Part shown: in pieces, positions 12,701-23,524 of the stretch
Numbering within the stretch: the first letter of the stretch is position 1
How the letters are laid out: each line of letters opens with the position of its first letter
Source of the DNA: Echria macrotheca
Taxonomy: Eukaryota > Ascomycota > Sordariomycetes > Sordariales > Schizotheciaceae
Assembly (NCBI GenBank): GCA_030411725.1
Contig: MU839828.1
Location: forward strand, 1,798,001-1,862,000
Length of the DNA: 64,000 bases
Reading direction: 5' to 3'
Translations under genes and position numbers: made by a program
The notes under the pieces: model-generated
What the model was told of the DNA's origin: nothing
Database searches by the model: none
Seen by the model: the letters and a program-made list of their open reading frames with translations, nothing else

Positions 12701-15700
12701 AACGGGACGGTTTCCAGAGCGGCAATGGCGGCCAATTTTGGCAAGGAGATCATCTTCGACTTTGATATCAAGGAAAATTCGCACGAGATGCAGATCAAGG
12801 TGAACAATGTCGCCCGAAGTATATCCCTTCTCCAGATACCGCCAACCAACGGGCGGATCAGAAGCCATATGGACAAGGGGGAGCATTCTATCAGCGTATT
12901 CGCTTCGCTGGAGCTTGTGCAGCTAGATGCTTCGGCCGTGTACAGTCTCCTCTCGGCGTTGAACCGACCTGAGATCTCCAATGCGCTGAGCGAGCTTCAG
13001 CAGCAAATCAAGGTGATTCAGGGACACATCAAAGAGCTGACAGGGGATCATCAGCCTATCGTGGTGCAGTCGGCAAGGGAGGAAGCTCCTCTAGCTTACG
13101 CAGTGAATCTTACGTTCGCCGGTTTGGAGATCTTCGGGAACAGCCCGCTCAAATCGGAGGAGACGCCGCTGGCACACATCTCTTTTGCCCTCGACAGTAT
13201 CCATCTCCGGTTCGCCAACCGGGTTGAGCAGCACGGACCGATTCTGACATATCCAGAGTTCCACGTCAACCTCCGACATATCACCTTTGAGATCCAAAAG
13301 GGCACACAAAAGGTCATGGAATCCTGTGGAAATGTCGCCTTTGGCGCCCTAGTAACCGCGTCCTCGAGGCCTGGGGCAGACGGGAAAGACAGGCGGTTTT
13401 TCGACGTCAAGAGCGACGGGTTTGAAGTCAATCTCTCGCCGGACACAGTTGCTACGGTCGTAGACGTCCTTGGATATATGGGTGATAAGATCAAGGACCT
13501 CGACACATCAAGGGAGGTGGAGTACTTCAGAAAATTACGACAATCCAAACCACGGATCGCCATTAACGACACCGAACAGGAAGAAGAGGAAGAAGCTGAC
13601 ATTATCGACGCGTTTCTATCGTCTATAACATACACTTTCGAGATCTGCGACATTCAGCTTGCGTGGTTGGTCAATAAGCAGCACGGCGGTTCAAGTGCAG
13701 GCCAGGAGGACCTCGTGCTCTCTCTCGAACGCATCGAATTCGGCACCCTCACGAGGAATTCGGCAAGATTGACGATCGAAAATCTCCAGCTGCAGATGGT
13801 ACCCCAAGGGCACCCGAAGACAGAACGCTCAGCGAACTCGGCACTTCTGCCCGAGGTGATCTTCAAAATTGCTTACGTGTCCACCTCTGATGCCCGTCGA
13901 CTGGCCTTTCAGGCCGTAGGCAAGTCTGTAGATTTCCGACTCACTTCGGGCTTCATTATCCCCGCTGCCAACCTCAACGACTCCATCAGCCTCTCGGTCA
14001 AAAATGTCCAGCGGGCATCCCAGCATTGGAACCCGGTCCGGCCCTCCGCAGTGCCAGCTGAAACCTCGGAGCCCTCGCAGCAGGTTCGGCAACGGGGCAT
14101 TCTCGGCAGCAGGAGGTTGGAATCGCTCCTGGTGGACGCCGACTTCGCTGGCGCTGTTGTCTTCCTCGGCGGGAAAAGATCGCCGGGAGATGTCGTGTCG
14201 ACGACGAGGAGCAATATTGCCGGCGTATCTGCAAAGAGGGCCCAGGAAGAGCCAATGGGCAGCACTATCCTGAAAACTCCGGGTCTCGCTGTCAAGGTGG
14301 AATTCCGCGATAACGGAAGAGAAGATCCGTCTCTGTACGGAGAGGTCAAGATTGACGCGTCAAGCAATACTCTCTACCCGTCTGTTGTTCCACTGATTGT
14401 CGACATCAGTGACAGTATCAAAGTCATGGTTAGCAAGCGCGACGATGACCCCAACCCAGATCCGTCGTCCCCACAAGAGGCGGCCAAGATCAAGGTGCCA
14501 GAAGAGGACAGTATTCTCAGTGCCGACCCCACGGCGGTTCTCGGCAGGATGAAGCTTAATCTAGGTCTCCGGATCTGCAAGCAGGAGTTCTCGCTAAGCT
14601 GCCAACCGATTGCGCGCGTGGCTGCGACGGCGAGCTTTGAGGACGTGTACTTTACAGCAAATACTGTACGCTCGCTGGACCAGGGCAACTTCTTTGCCAT
14701 CTCTGGGGCGTTCACCAACATCCGGGCGTCGGTTCAGCACGTCTACTCGAGAGAATCGACGGGCAGCTTCAAAGTCGAGTCGATTGTGGTGTCGCTGATG
14801 AACAGCAGGCATGTCAGCGGAACCAGTGGCCTGTCTGCCATCCTCAAGGTTAGCCCGATGGAGGTGTCAGTGAACGCGAAGCAACTACAAGACTTCATGC
14901 TGTTCCGGGAAATCTGGGTCCCGCAAGGCCTGGCCGACAACACGGCGGTGGCTGCTCCGAAGCTCGCGACCGAGACTTCGCAGGGACGGCTGGTGCAACG
15001 CTACCAGCAAGTGGCGGCCACAGCCGCGTTTCCGTGGACAGCCAGCATTGCCATTTCGGCGCTCAAGATCGGGGTTGATCTCGGCCAAGCTCTGGGCAAG
15101 GCTAGCTTTACTATCGATGACTTCTGGGTGTCATCCAAGAAGACTTCGGACTGGGAGCAGAACCTGTGCCTCGGCTTCAAGATGATCGGTATCGAGAGTA
15201 CGGGTCGCATGAGCGGCTTCGTTGCTCTCCAAGACTTCCGATTGCGGACCGCTATTGAGTGGCCGGAAAGGGAGCAGGCGCTCAACGAGACACCCATGAT
15301 TCAAGCCTCGGTAGATTTCAGTCAGTTTAGAGTCAAGGCTGCGTTCGACTACCAGGCGTTCCTGATCGCGGACATCACTTCACTCGAGTTTCTCATGTAC
15401 AACGTCCGCCGCAGCCGCGATGGCAGCGGAGACCGACTCGTGGCCATCTTTGACGGGCAGGCGGTCCAGATCTTCGGGACGACGAGCTCGGCAGCTCAGG
15501 CGGTCGCGCTATACCAAGCCTTCCAGCGGCTGGTGCAAGAGCGCAAGGCAAATTTCGAGACGTCGCTGAAGGAGATTGAGAAGTTCGTGAAGCGGAAATC
15601 AGTGTCGGCGCCGGTAGCCGTCATGCAGCGACTCAGCATCGCCAAGTCGGCCCCTGAAGAAGAGGCCAAGCTGAAGTCGCCCATCTCGCTGGACACGGAT

Positions 15701-16513
15701 GTAGTGGTGACTCTTAAGGCGCTCAACCTCGGTGTATTCCCTAGCACCTTCTCGGATCACCAGGTTTTCAAGATGGAGGCCCTCAACGCGCAAGCACGCT
15801 TTGCCGCCAGCATCGAGGATGACACACGCATTCATAGCATCCTCGGGCTTACGCTCGGCCAGCTGCGGATCGGGCTGGCAGGAGTCCGGACGGCTGGGGC
15901 ACCAAAGACGCTCAGTGAGCTGTCGGTCGAAGATGTGGTGCAGAGCGCAACGGGGTCGCGAGGTGGGACGATATTGAAGGTGCCGCAGGTTGAAGCAGTG
16001 ATGCAGACGTGGCAACGACCCGACGGCAGACACATCGACTACATCTTCAAGAGCGCGTTTGAAGGCAAGGTGGAGGTGGGATGGAATTACAGTCGGATCA
16101 GTTACATCCGGGGCATGTGGGCGAACCACGCGAAAACGCTGGCGCAGATATGGGGCCGAGAGCTTCCACCGGTCACAGCGATCCGTGTGACTGGGGTGCC
16201 CGAGAGCCCCGAGGAACAGAAGCAGGAAGATTTGGACCTGAGCAAGGGCGAGTCAAGCGATGAGAAGACAACGAACAAGATCACGGCCGAGGTCAAGGTA
16301 CCACAATCAAAATACGACTATACGGCGCTGGAGCCGCCGGTGATCGAGACACCGCAGCTCCGCGACATGGGGGAGGCTACACCGCCGCTGGAGTGGATTG
16401 GGCTTCACCGCGACCGACTTCCCAATCTGACTCATCAAATAGTGATAGTGTCGTTGCTGGAGCTGGCCGGTGAGGTGGAGGACGCTTATTCGAGAATTTT
16501 GGGGTCGACGTGA
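6705..16513 (+). CDS. CSF1: Csf1, giant bridge-like lipid transfer protein (BLTP1/Tweek family)
   Basis: A 53-base first exon (6705-6757), one 65-base intron with a CTAAC branch sequence, and a single 9.7-kb exon (6823-16513) give 3247 residues, the size expected for fungal Csf1. The start was chosen because the spliced N-terminus supplies the membrane anchor (about residues 20-45, FLGTLIGCGLLSVVFLLYFN) directly before the strongly conserved YRVYIDIQALQ-like block and the GLRYHGNNETILVQNGYITW block. The C-terminus (LPNLTHQIVIVSLLELAGE) is also family-typical. Csf1 belongs to the repeating beta-groove lipid transfer proteins. In yeast it works at ER contact sites, supports phosphatidylethanolamine supply for GPI-anchor synthesis and is needed for growth in the cold. 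Acidic and Ser/Arg-rich stretches near residues 1190-1330 are probably disordered loops. No frameshift is seen. Confidence 0.95.
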
Positions 16514-17751
16514 TTGACGTGATTGGGCGCGGCATCTGAGGTCATGCGCGGACCGAAAGCGGCAATGGTAATGCAGTAATGAGAGTTATATGTTGTCCTT
16601 CAGCCACGAGGTTTGCGCGGTCTTGGTCGTGATGGATTCCCGTTACACCAATGAACCAATGATGTGCGATCGGCAGGTCCCGGAGGCCTCCAGAGTCGTC
16701 GTGGACTCGTGGGCGCAGGCAGAAAGCGGGGAAGCTTGCTGTATCGGGAACTGAGGTTTGAACTGAGATTGTTGGATGAATTATTTGTAGAGTGGGGAAT
16801 TACACGTTTAGCTGTGATTCCATACCAGAGTCCCAAATCGTTGTCGACGAAAGCGAGTGTAGAGCAGTGGTGACAGGAAGCATCTGCCATGGCGGACTTG
16901 GCTGCGGGAGAGCAACCGCTTGGCGAAAGCTTGTCGCATCGGGAAGCCCTTGGCGTCATTGCCAAGACAAAAACCTCCAACAAAGCTTGGAAGTGTTTGG
17001 ATGTTTGGAATGCGGCGGCCACCGACGTCATTCTTCGATGGCTGTCCGGAGCGGTTGTTGAGAGGTCAAACAGTGATGGCGGCATGTCGCCAGGGCGGTA
17101 GAATCCGAATTTTAAATTGCGTGGCCTGTTTTGGGACTGGTACAGCATGATTCCCCAGCTGGCTTTGTTTGGGCGTCGGAGCGGATGTTGCTTTTCCCGA
17201 CACAATGGAAAATCATCTGGGGGCCACGTTGAGGTCCAGGCTTTTGAGTGGAAAAGTTTAAATCGTCAAATAATACCTCAGCAGCAGCAAGTTTGTGGTA
17301 CGCGGGTTTCGGAAACCAAGCAGCAGCGGTCATCATCCATCGCACTGCAAGTTTTTTTTTCATCGTCACTCATTCGTTGATTTTAGACGGCACGCATTCG
17401 CGACCGCAGGGCACGGTCTTGGCTTGGCTTTGCTTCTTCGTCGTTGGGTCTTGCATTATATGTACCGTCGCCCGGCACACGCGCCGCCCTGACTCTCTTC
17501 TTGCATCAACTCGCTCTGCACACCTCCCCCCCACCATCCATCGCGTCGCAGCCTGACAAGTCGATTTCCATTACGGCCAGAAGTGAAGTCATCGAATCTA
17601 GGCCCACTTGGAACGATCCCGCTGCAGATAATCGGTCCCGGGATTAAGCTGTGGTCCGGCTCGTGAAGCCGTCGGCCATTTGCTCCATTTTACAGTTGCA
17701 CCAACCCTAAGGCTCACTCACCCTAGGCTTCAGGCCCAAGCTGTCACCGAC
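16514..17751. promoter_or_regulatory. CSF1 3' flank and VCX1 promoter/leader
   Basis: This is the tandem spacer between two plus-strand genes. A minus-strand open frame of 201 codons (17205-16600) has no recognisable domain and lies in the 3' flank of CSF1, so it is not called. The last few hundred bases are pyrimidine-rich, as expected for a fungal leader. No calcineurin-response element could be read with confidence. Confidence 0.4.
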
Positions 17752-19876
17752 ATGTCTGGACAGCCTACCTGTGAGCACCCCTTCTCTCATTGCCACTGAC
17801 CCTTTGCGCTTTTTTATTTTTTTGGAGTCGACGCTGCCGGTCGCGCCGCTGAGCGCATGCCATTCCGCTCCTCACCCGGGAGAAATCATCATTTGTTATT
17901 TATTTCTGGTCGAATTTTGCCGGTTTCACCGCAATTGGAGACTCATCCGCGCCGTCACACAACACATCTCCCTCTTTCACTTTCATCAACATATCTCATC
18001 AACATCTCATCAACACCATCCGCGCATCGCGGTGAATGATGAAATTCTAACATAATGCCATCAGTCAACTCGTACAGGATGAGGCATCTCGCCCATACGG
18101 CGAGTCGCGGGAAGAGCGGGTCTAACTTCAAGGACTTCTTCCACCACGTCTTCTCATCAGAACCACGGTCAGCACGCGGCGACGTGGAGGCCCAGCCAGT
18201 GTTTGACAATGACAGCGATCGCCAGGTCTCGCCAACTACGATGGAAAAGGATCACCATCGCAATGGGGAGTCAAGCGGGGACGGGATAGGAAATGGCAGC
18301 GCGTCCATGAACGGCGTCGCTTTTGGTGGAGGCCCCTCCGACCCCAAGGACAAGATCCGCAGGAGAAACGGCGGAAAGGATAAAGAGCTCGATGCCAACG
18401 CCGATTCGGGAGACGGCAAAGGAAAGAAGAAAAAGGAGAAGAAGGAGCACACCTTTTTCAAGCGCATCACGCCCAAGGAGCCATTTACCGTGCGAAACCA
18501 GATCCAGCGGACCCTGCTTGGCTCGTGGATCAATGTCTTGCTCGTGGCAGCGCCCGTGGGTATCGCCATCAACTACGTCCACTCGGTGAACCGCGTGGCT
18601 GTTTTCATCATCAACTTTATCGCTATTGTCCCGCTCGCAGCCATGCTTAGCTTCGCTACCGAAGAGATTGCGCTCAGGACCGGCGAGACTCTTGGTGGTT
18701 TGTTGAATGCCACTTTTGGGTACGTTTGAGACTCTTTTCCCCCTTTGTGCTCGGAATTCCGAACTGCAGCTGACCGTGTTAGAAATGCCGTCGAGTTGAT
18801 CGTGGCCGTTATCGCCTTGGTCGACAACAAGGTGGTCATCGTGCAGACCTCTCTGATTGGCAGTATCCTCTCGAACCTGCTCCTGGTTATGGGCATGTGC
18901 TTCTTCTTCGGTGGTCTGCGCAGGTCCCAGCAATACTTCAACACCACCGTCGCCCAGACGGCCGCCAGTCTGCTCGCCCTGGCCGTAGCCGGCGTCATCG
19001 TCCCCACGGTCTTCGATCTCGCGAGTAGCACACCCGAGGTCGATGTGGCGCAGCTATCCCGCGGAACGTCGCTCATTCTCCTCTTTGTCTACGCCGGTTA
19101 CCTCCTGTTCCAGCTCAAAACGCATTCGGCCATGTTTGCCGAGGAAAGCGAAAAGGTTGAAGCCAAACCGTTTAGGAGCTCGCTTCCGAATGGCGCCATC
19201 GCGCAGGGCATGGTGCAGTCAGTCGGCATCATGGGCGGCCACGCTCTCAGCCAGCGCCAGTCCCAGAATGAGAAGCTTCGCAGCCACCTGCGGACAACGC
19301 CGCCGCGAGGCGAGGACGAGGAGGAGGAGAGCGAAGACCCACAGTTGCACTTCATCGTGGCTGTGGCGACGCTAGCCCTCTCGACGATTATAATTGCCTT
19401 TTGCGCTGAGTTCATGGTGGACGGGATCGACGCCATCACGGCGAGCGGCAACATCAGCGAGGAGTTTGTCGGCCTGATTTTGCTTCCGATCGTCGGAAAC
19501 GCGGCCGAGCACGCGACGGCCGTGACTGTGGCCATCAAGGACAAGATGGACCTGGCCATCGGCGTGGCCGTGGGCTCATCGATGCAGGTGGCGCTGTTCA
19601 TCATTCCGCTGCTTGTTATTATTGGGTGGGGTATGGGCATCGACGCCATGAACCTGTCGTTTGACCCGTTCCAGGTGGCCGTGCTGTTTGTTTCGGTCCT
19701 GCTGGTGAATTATCTCATTGCGGACGGGAAGAGCCATTGGCTCGAGGGGATGTTGTTGATGTGTCTGTATTGTATTATTGCCGTCTGTTCATGGTGTAAG
19801 TCTTCTTTTTGCTCGTTTGGGGTGAGAAAGCTAATCATTGGTAGGGTACCCGACCGGTTCGAACGAGGCGGTATAA
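17752..19876 (+). CDS. VCX1: Vacuolar Ca2+/H+ exchanger, CAX/Vcx1 family
   Basis: Low-affinity Ca2+/H+ antiporter that loads Ca2+ into the vacuole using the proton gradient. Preferred exons are 17752-17770, 18065-18719, 18783-19795 and 19845-19876 (572 residues). The first intron has a GTGAGC donor and a CTAAC branch sequence (18047-18051) 13 bases before its AG, and it joins in phase. Without it the gene would start at 18055 (569 residues). A basic, disordered N-terminus of about 160 residues leads to two sets of transmembrane helices. The CaCA repeats are clear: GNAVELIVAVIAL in the first half and GNAAEHATAVTVAIKDK in the second. They are separated by an acidic loop (EDEEEESED) typical of CAX proteins. 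The C-terminal exon adds only ten codons. Family assignment is certain; start and last exon are less so. Confidence 0.93.
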
Positions 19877-20794
19877 CCCAGCACCGCTACCGAGACGCCG
19901 TTCTGACGGTGGAGGCGAAGAAATTCTCTGTACATCTTTGTAATATTAGCGAAAACGTTACTTACATACCTTATTACTGGACACGGCAGGGGAGGAAGGA
20001 AGGAGCGAAGCAAAGCATGCATGGATTGGCGCCGGCGCAAACAGGGGCGGATGTTCGATTCTTTTTTAAGAAACATAGGGGGGTCAAGCCGTTTCTTTTG
20101 TGTTTCGGGGATGTCCAGTTGGAGGTTGGAGGGGAAGTATTATATCCTGATTTTGGTGTCTAAGGCTCTAAGCAAAGATTTATTCCGCGGAGTTTGAGAG
20201 CAATAGGGATAACACCGGCCGGGGACAGAGAAAGCGCTGTGGTTGAGAACTAATCGGCTGGTGGACAGCAAGGCAACAGGGAGAGGAAAGGAGAGTGAGG
20301 TTAGGTGGTGTTACATACCCCGAGGTAGAAGCAGAAATAGCGCCGCTTTTTACTTATTCTTGCCTAGAGAATTTGAGTGTTGTGATAGGGGGTGTGTGTT
20401 TTCTGTGGATGCAGGGTGACGGATGTTAAGGCCGGGTCTTACGAGTCTGTTGCGTTCAGGTTGTGCGTCCGTCAGAGGCCGAGGAGAATCTCCAAGACAG
20501 GAGGTGTTTATCCGTCCCAGTTCCTCTTGGGGAATCTCTTGATGTTACGGTTTGACACCCGGTTCTGTACTCCTATCCGTTCTTGATGATTCTTGATGAG
20601 TGGCTAGGTAAGGTATTGTACAATCATCTTGTTCTGTGCTCCGTGATACTATCCCTCCCGTCCAGCCAGTGTCTAGGTACCTTTCCAGCCGTCGGTTATT
20701 ATACCGCCTTCAAGGCATGTCAACGCGCCGTTACATGGTAGTTCAGTCTAGTTATCTTTACCAGCTAACTCAAAGCTTCAATGATGGCGCCCAA

Positions 20795-20975
20795 TATCAC
20801 TGCATTTTCTTCCTTGGGAGAGGCCTTCGAGCGAATTACCCCACCCTACCACGGAGGCAAGCTAGGTAGGTATCACAAATGTGTTCCCCATGGACCCATA
20901 GAAGTGTCAAGAGACCAATAGGAGGGCGAATAGGTCGATAGCACTGCATTTTCGATCTCGGGAGAGGCGTTGAAG
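20795..20975 (-). repeat. Two reverse-oriented copies of the composite-repeat core
   Basis: Segments 20795-20831 and 20937-20975, read on the minus strand, carry the same core as the array near 41-42 kb: CTCTCCC followed by GAAAATGCAGTG. The second begins TTCAACGCCTCTCCCGAG, as do the array copies. Their offset of 142 bases is close to the shortest typical spacings in the array (146-153 bases). The partner block with GTGGACGAATGGGAT was not found between them. Confidence 0.8.
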
Positions 20976-23497
20976 CCGCGAGCTAGGTAAGCAGAACCCT
21001 ATCCCTTGACATTTCATCAACTCACCCAAGCAGTCACAAACCCATCCAAAAGGAACATCCCGCTGCACGCATTACTCGTGGTGAGAGATGGGAGGCGAGG
21101 ACAATACATGAGTGATCAAAATGAAGCATCGTAGTTGAGCACGTAGCTCAGCTGTGTCTACATGCGAGTGCGAACATATCCATCCTCTACACGCGCCAAG
21201 AGTGATGAGTGAAGTACACATAATGTAACATTCACTCATACCAACTAGTTAAGTATACATGGTAAGAACTCAGCAGATCGAATCGCTCAGCAATGCCGTA
21301 GCTCATAATAACGGTTCTCAGCTTAGAAACATAGTCCAGGCGGAACACAGCTACGCATGGAGCAAACTGTGCTCAAGGTCGAGAGATACACTGTCTGGCT
21401 GAGTGATCACTTTGGGGACTGGAACCATACAGCCTGGGCAGGGCGGACAACTGAGTGAGATAGGGCTCAGTTGTATCCCACATATCACCATGGTATCACT
21501 GGAATAACGACATAATGCAGAGTGAGCGGAACAAAAGACCAAAAGTCAAGATATCTACCGTGAGATGGCATCGTCTAAGGAGGCACCCACCTATCCAACA
21601 CACAAAAAGTTCAGTATACCAGGTAGGAACCTAGTTATAAATGACCTTGTTCACAATACAGCACAACCCAGCATAAATAAGACTACAGGTAGTACAGGTG
21701 ATGACAGCCAGCAAGAGGCACAAGACATAAACCTGCCTTACGTACCGTTACCACCTTACCATACCTACACCACCACTTCACCAACAAGGCAAGCACCTCG
21801 CAACCTCGCCAGATTTCACACACGAGCATAGCATACCAGCCAGTGAGTAGGTAAGCGGTCGTCTCGAAATCTCCGCGAACCAACCACACATCCCCTGCCT
21901 GCCCAACTATTCCTCGCGCGAAATAGTAGCCAGATCGAGCCATCGCCGTCCGCGTCCGTGTCCGTGTCCGTGTCGTCACACTACAGGTACCCTAGGTTAC
22001 TACCCACCCAACTACAGCTTCACGTAGCCTCAAATGCAAACCACTGGTATCTTTTATAATGAGAATGGTCTGAGACATATGTGAATGGGTAGGGTAGGGT
22101 ATCCGGGATTTACTTGGCATCTTTACCACCGCTATCATCATCCAGAATTTGAAGTATGAATGGGTAGGCTACATACCTACATTGCTTGATGCATCGTACA
22201 TAAGGTAACCTGAACACTCTTCCCCCCTCCCCCAGAAAATAACATAAAATAAAGAAAGAATAAAAGGGCAAGAAAAATCACTCCCGAGAAATAATAACAT
22301 GATTTGCCAGCATCAACTTCATGACACCAACCCTTTCATAATAAGTATGTACCGCGTCCTAATAAGAAACAACGGAAAGGAAATGAACCATTTCGGAAGC
22401 AACTAAGGTAACAGACAGACCTCCCAGGACAGAGAGCTACCAAATCTCAAGGGGTCAAAACCAAGGTGACCAACCATCGGGATAGCCAAACCTACTCACC
22501 TACCTAGCTAGGTACCGTAGCTACCCCAAGGAGAATCTCCAAGGAAATGACATGACATACAAGGCGCAATAATAGTACCACGGCCGCGCCGCGTGGTGTG
22601 GTTGTGTCACGATTCTACTCTATACGTAGATCATGTTAAGGCATGTCATAATACTAAATCTGGTAGGTAGGTGGTATACAGTTCATGCTGTCCTTGCTTC
22701 TCATAATGTCTCAAACCGTGCGCGCCAAACTTAGCAAACCAATACGGCATTTTCAAGTTTCCAACGGAGATGAGAGGATGAGTGATGATTGCTTGGTTTG
22801 GTACGGTCCAGAATGCGCGTCGGTCGTTTGAAGCATGCTTAACGCAGTGTCCTGAACTATCATTCACATGCGGGGAAATGAGGGGAGGCAGGCCGCAGAT
22901 CTCCGCCGCGGCGGTCGGCAACTGCTTGAGACGATGGTGGCGAGTCCCGCTTCGACATAATATAGCGAAAATAGCGAAAATATGGTTCTGGCCCCCTTGT
23001 TCTATATAGTTTTCCCCCATGTCGATCATATAGAGTATATGTATGTATGTGCTCCGCGGGATCATGTGCTGTGATTGCGGCTCTCTCTCTCCTTCATCAT
23101 CACATCTCACATTTTGGTCCGTGTTAGAAAAGGCTGCTTCCAGCCGAGGCTATCGTTGACCTCCATGTGGGGGGAAGGGAGTTCGGAGCTGAAGGAGATG
23201 GAGACGCACACCCGCCGCCCGTTGTGACCCGGCTCGGATGCATGGCCGGCGGGCGGCGACAAGGGGTGCTGCTGCTCCCTAGTTACCCGCTATGTAGGTG
23301 GTAGTTGACGAAGAAATCGCTACGAGGCGTCGGCAACGTTCGGATCATGTCGGCAATCGGGGAGGCTCGACGGGGGTTGGTAGTAGTAGACAAAAAACCT
23401 GTGATGATGAGCCGGCGTGCGCTCGGAGATGTCGTTGTGGAAGAGACACATCGGCTCGTGCTCGGACCGTCATCGGTAGGTATTTCTCGCTACCTAG

Positions 23498-23524
23498 CAA
23501 GCAAGCTAGCTAGCTAGCTGCTTG
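23498..23524. repeat. GCTA palindrome
   Basis: A perfect 16-base self-complementary core (AGCTAGCTAGCTAGCT, 23504-23519) is flanked by CAAGC and GCTTG arms with one bulged base. It could form a hairpin or cruciform but sits in no recognisable gene. Confidence 0.7.

Noticed and set aside
16600..17205. 201-codon minus-strand open frame between CSF1 and VCX1
   Set aside because: No recognisable family, and it sits in the 3' flank and promoter of two well-supported genes.
22085..22102. GGGTAGGGTAGGG run as telomere remnant
   Set aside because: Unit is GGGTA rather than TTAGGG and only three copies are present.
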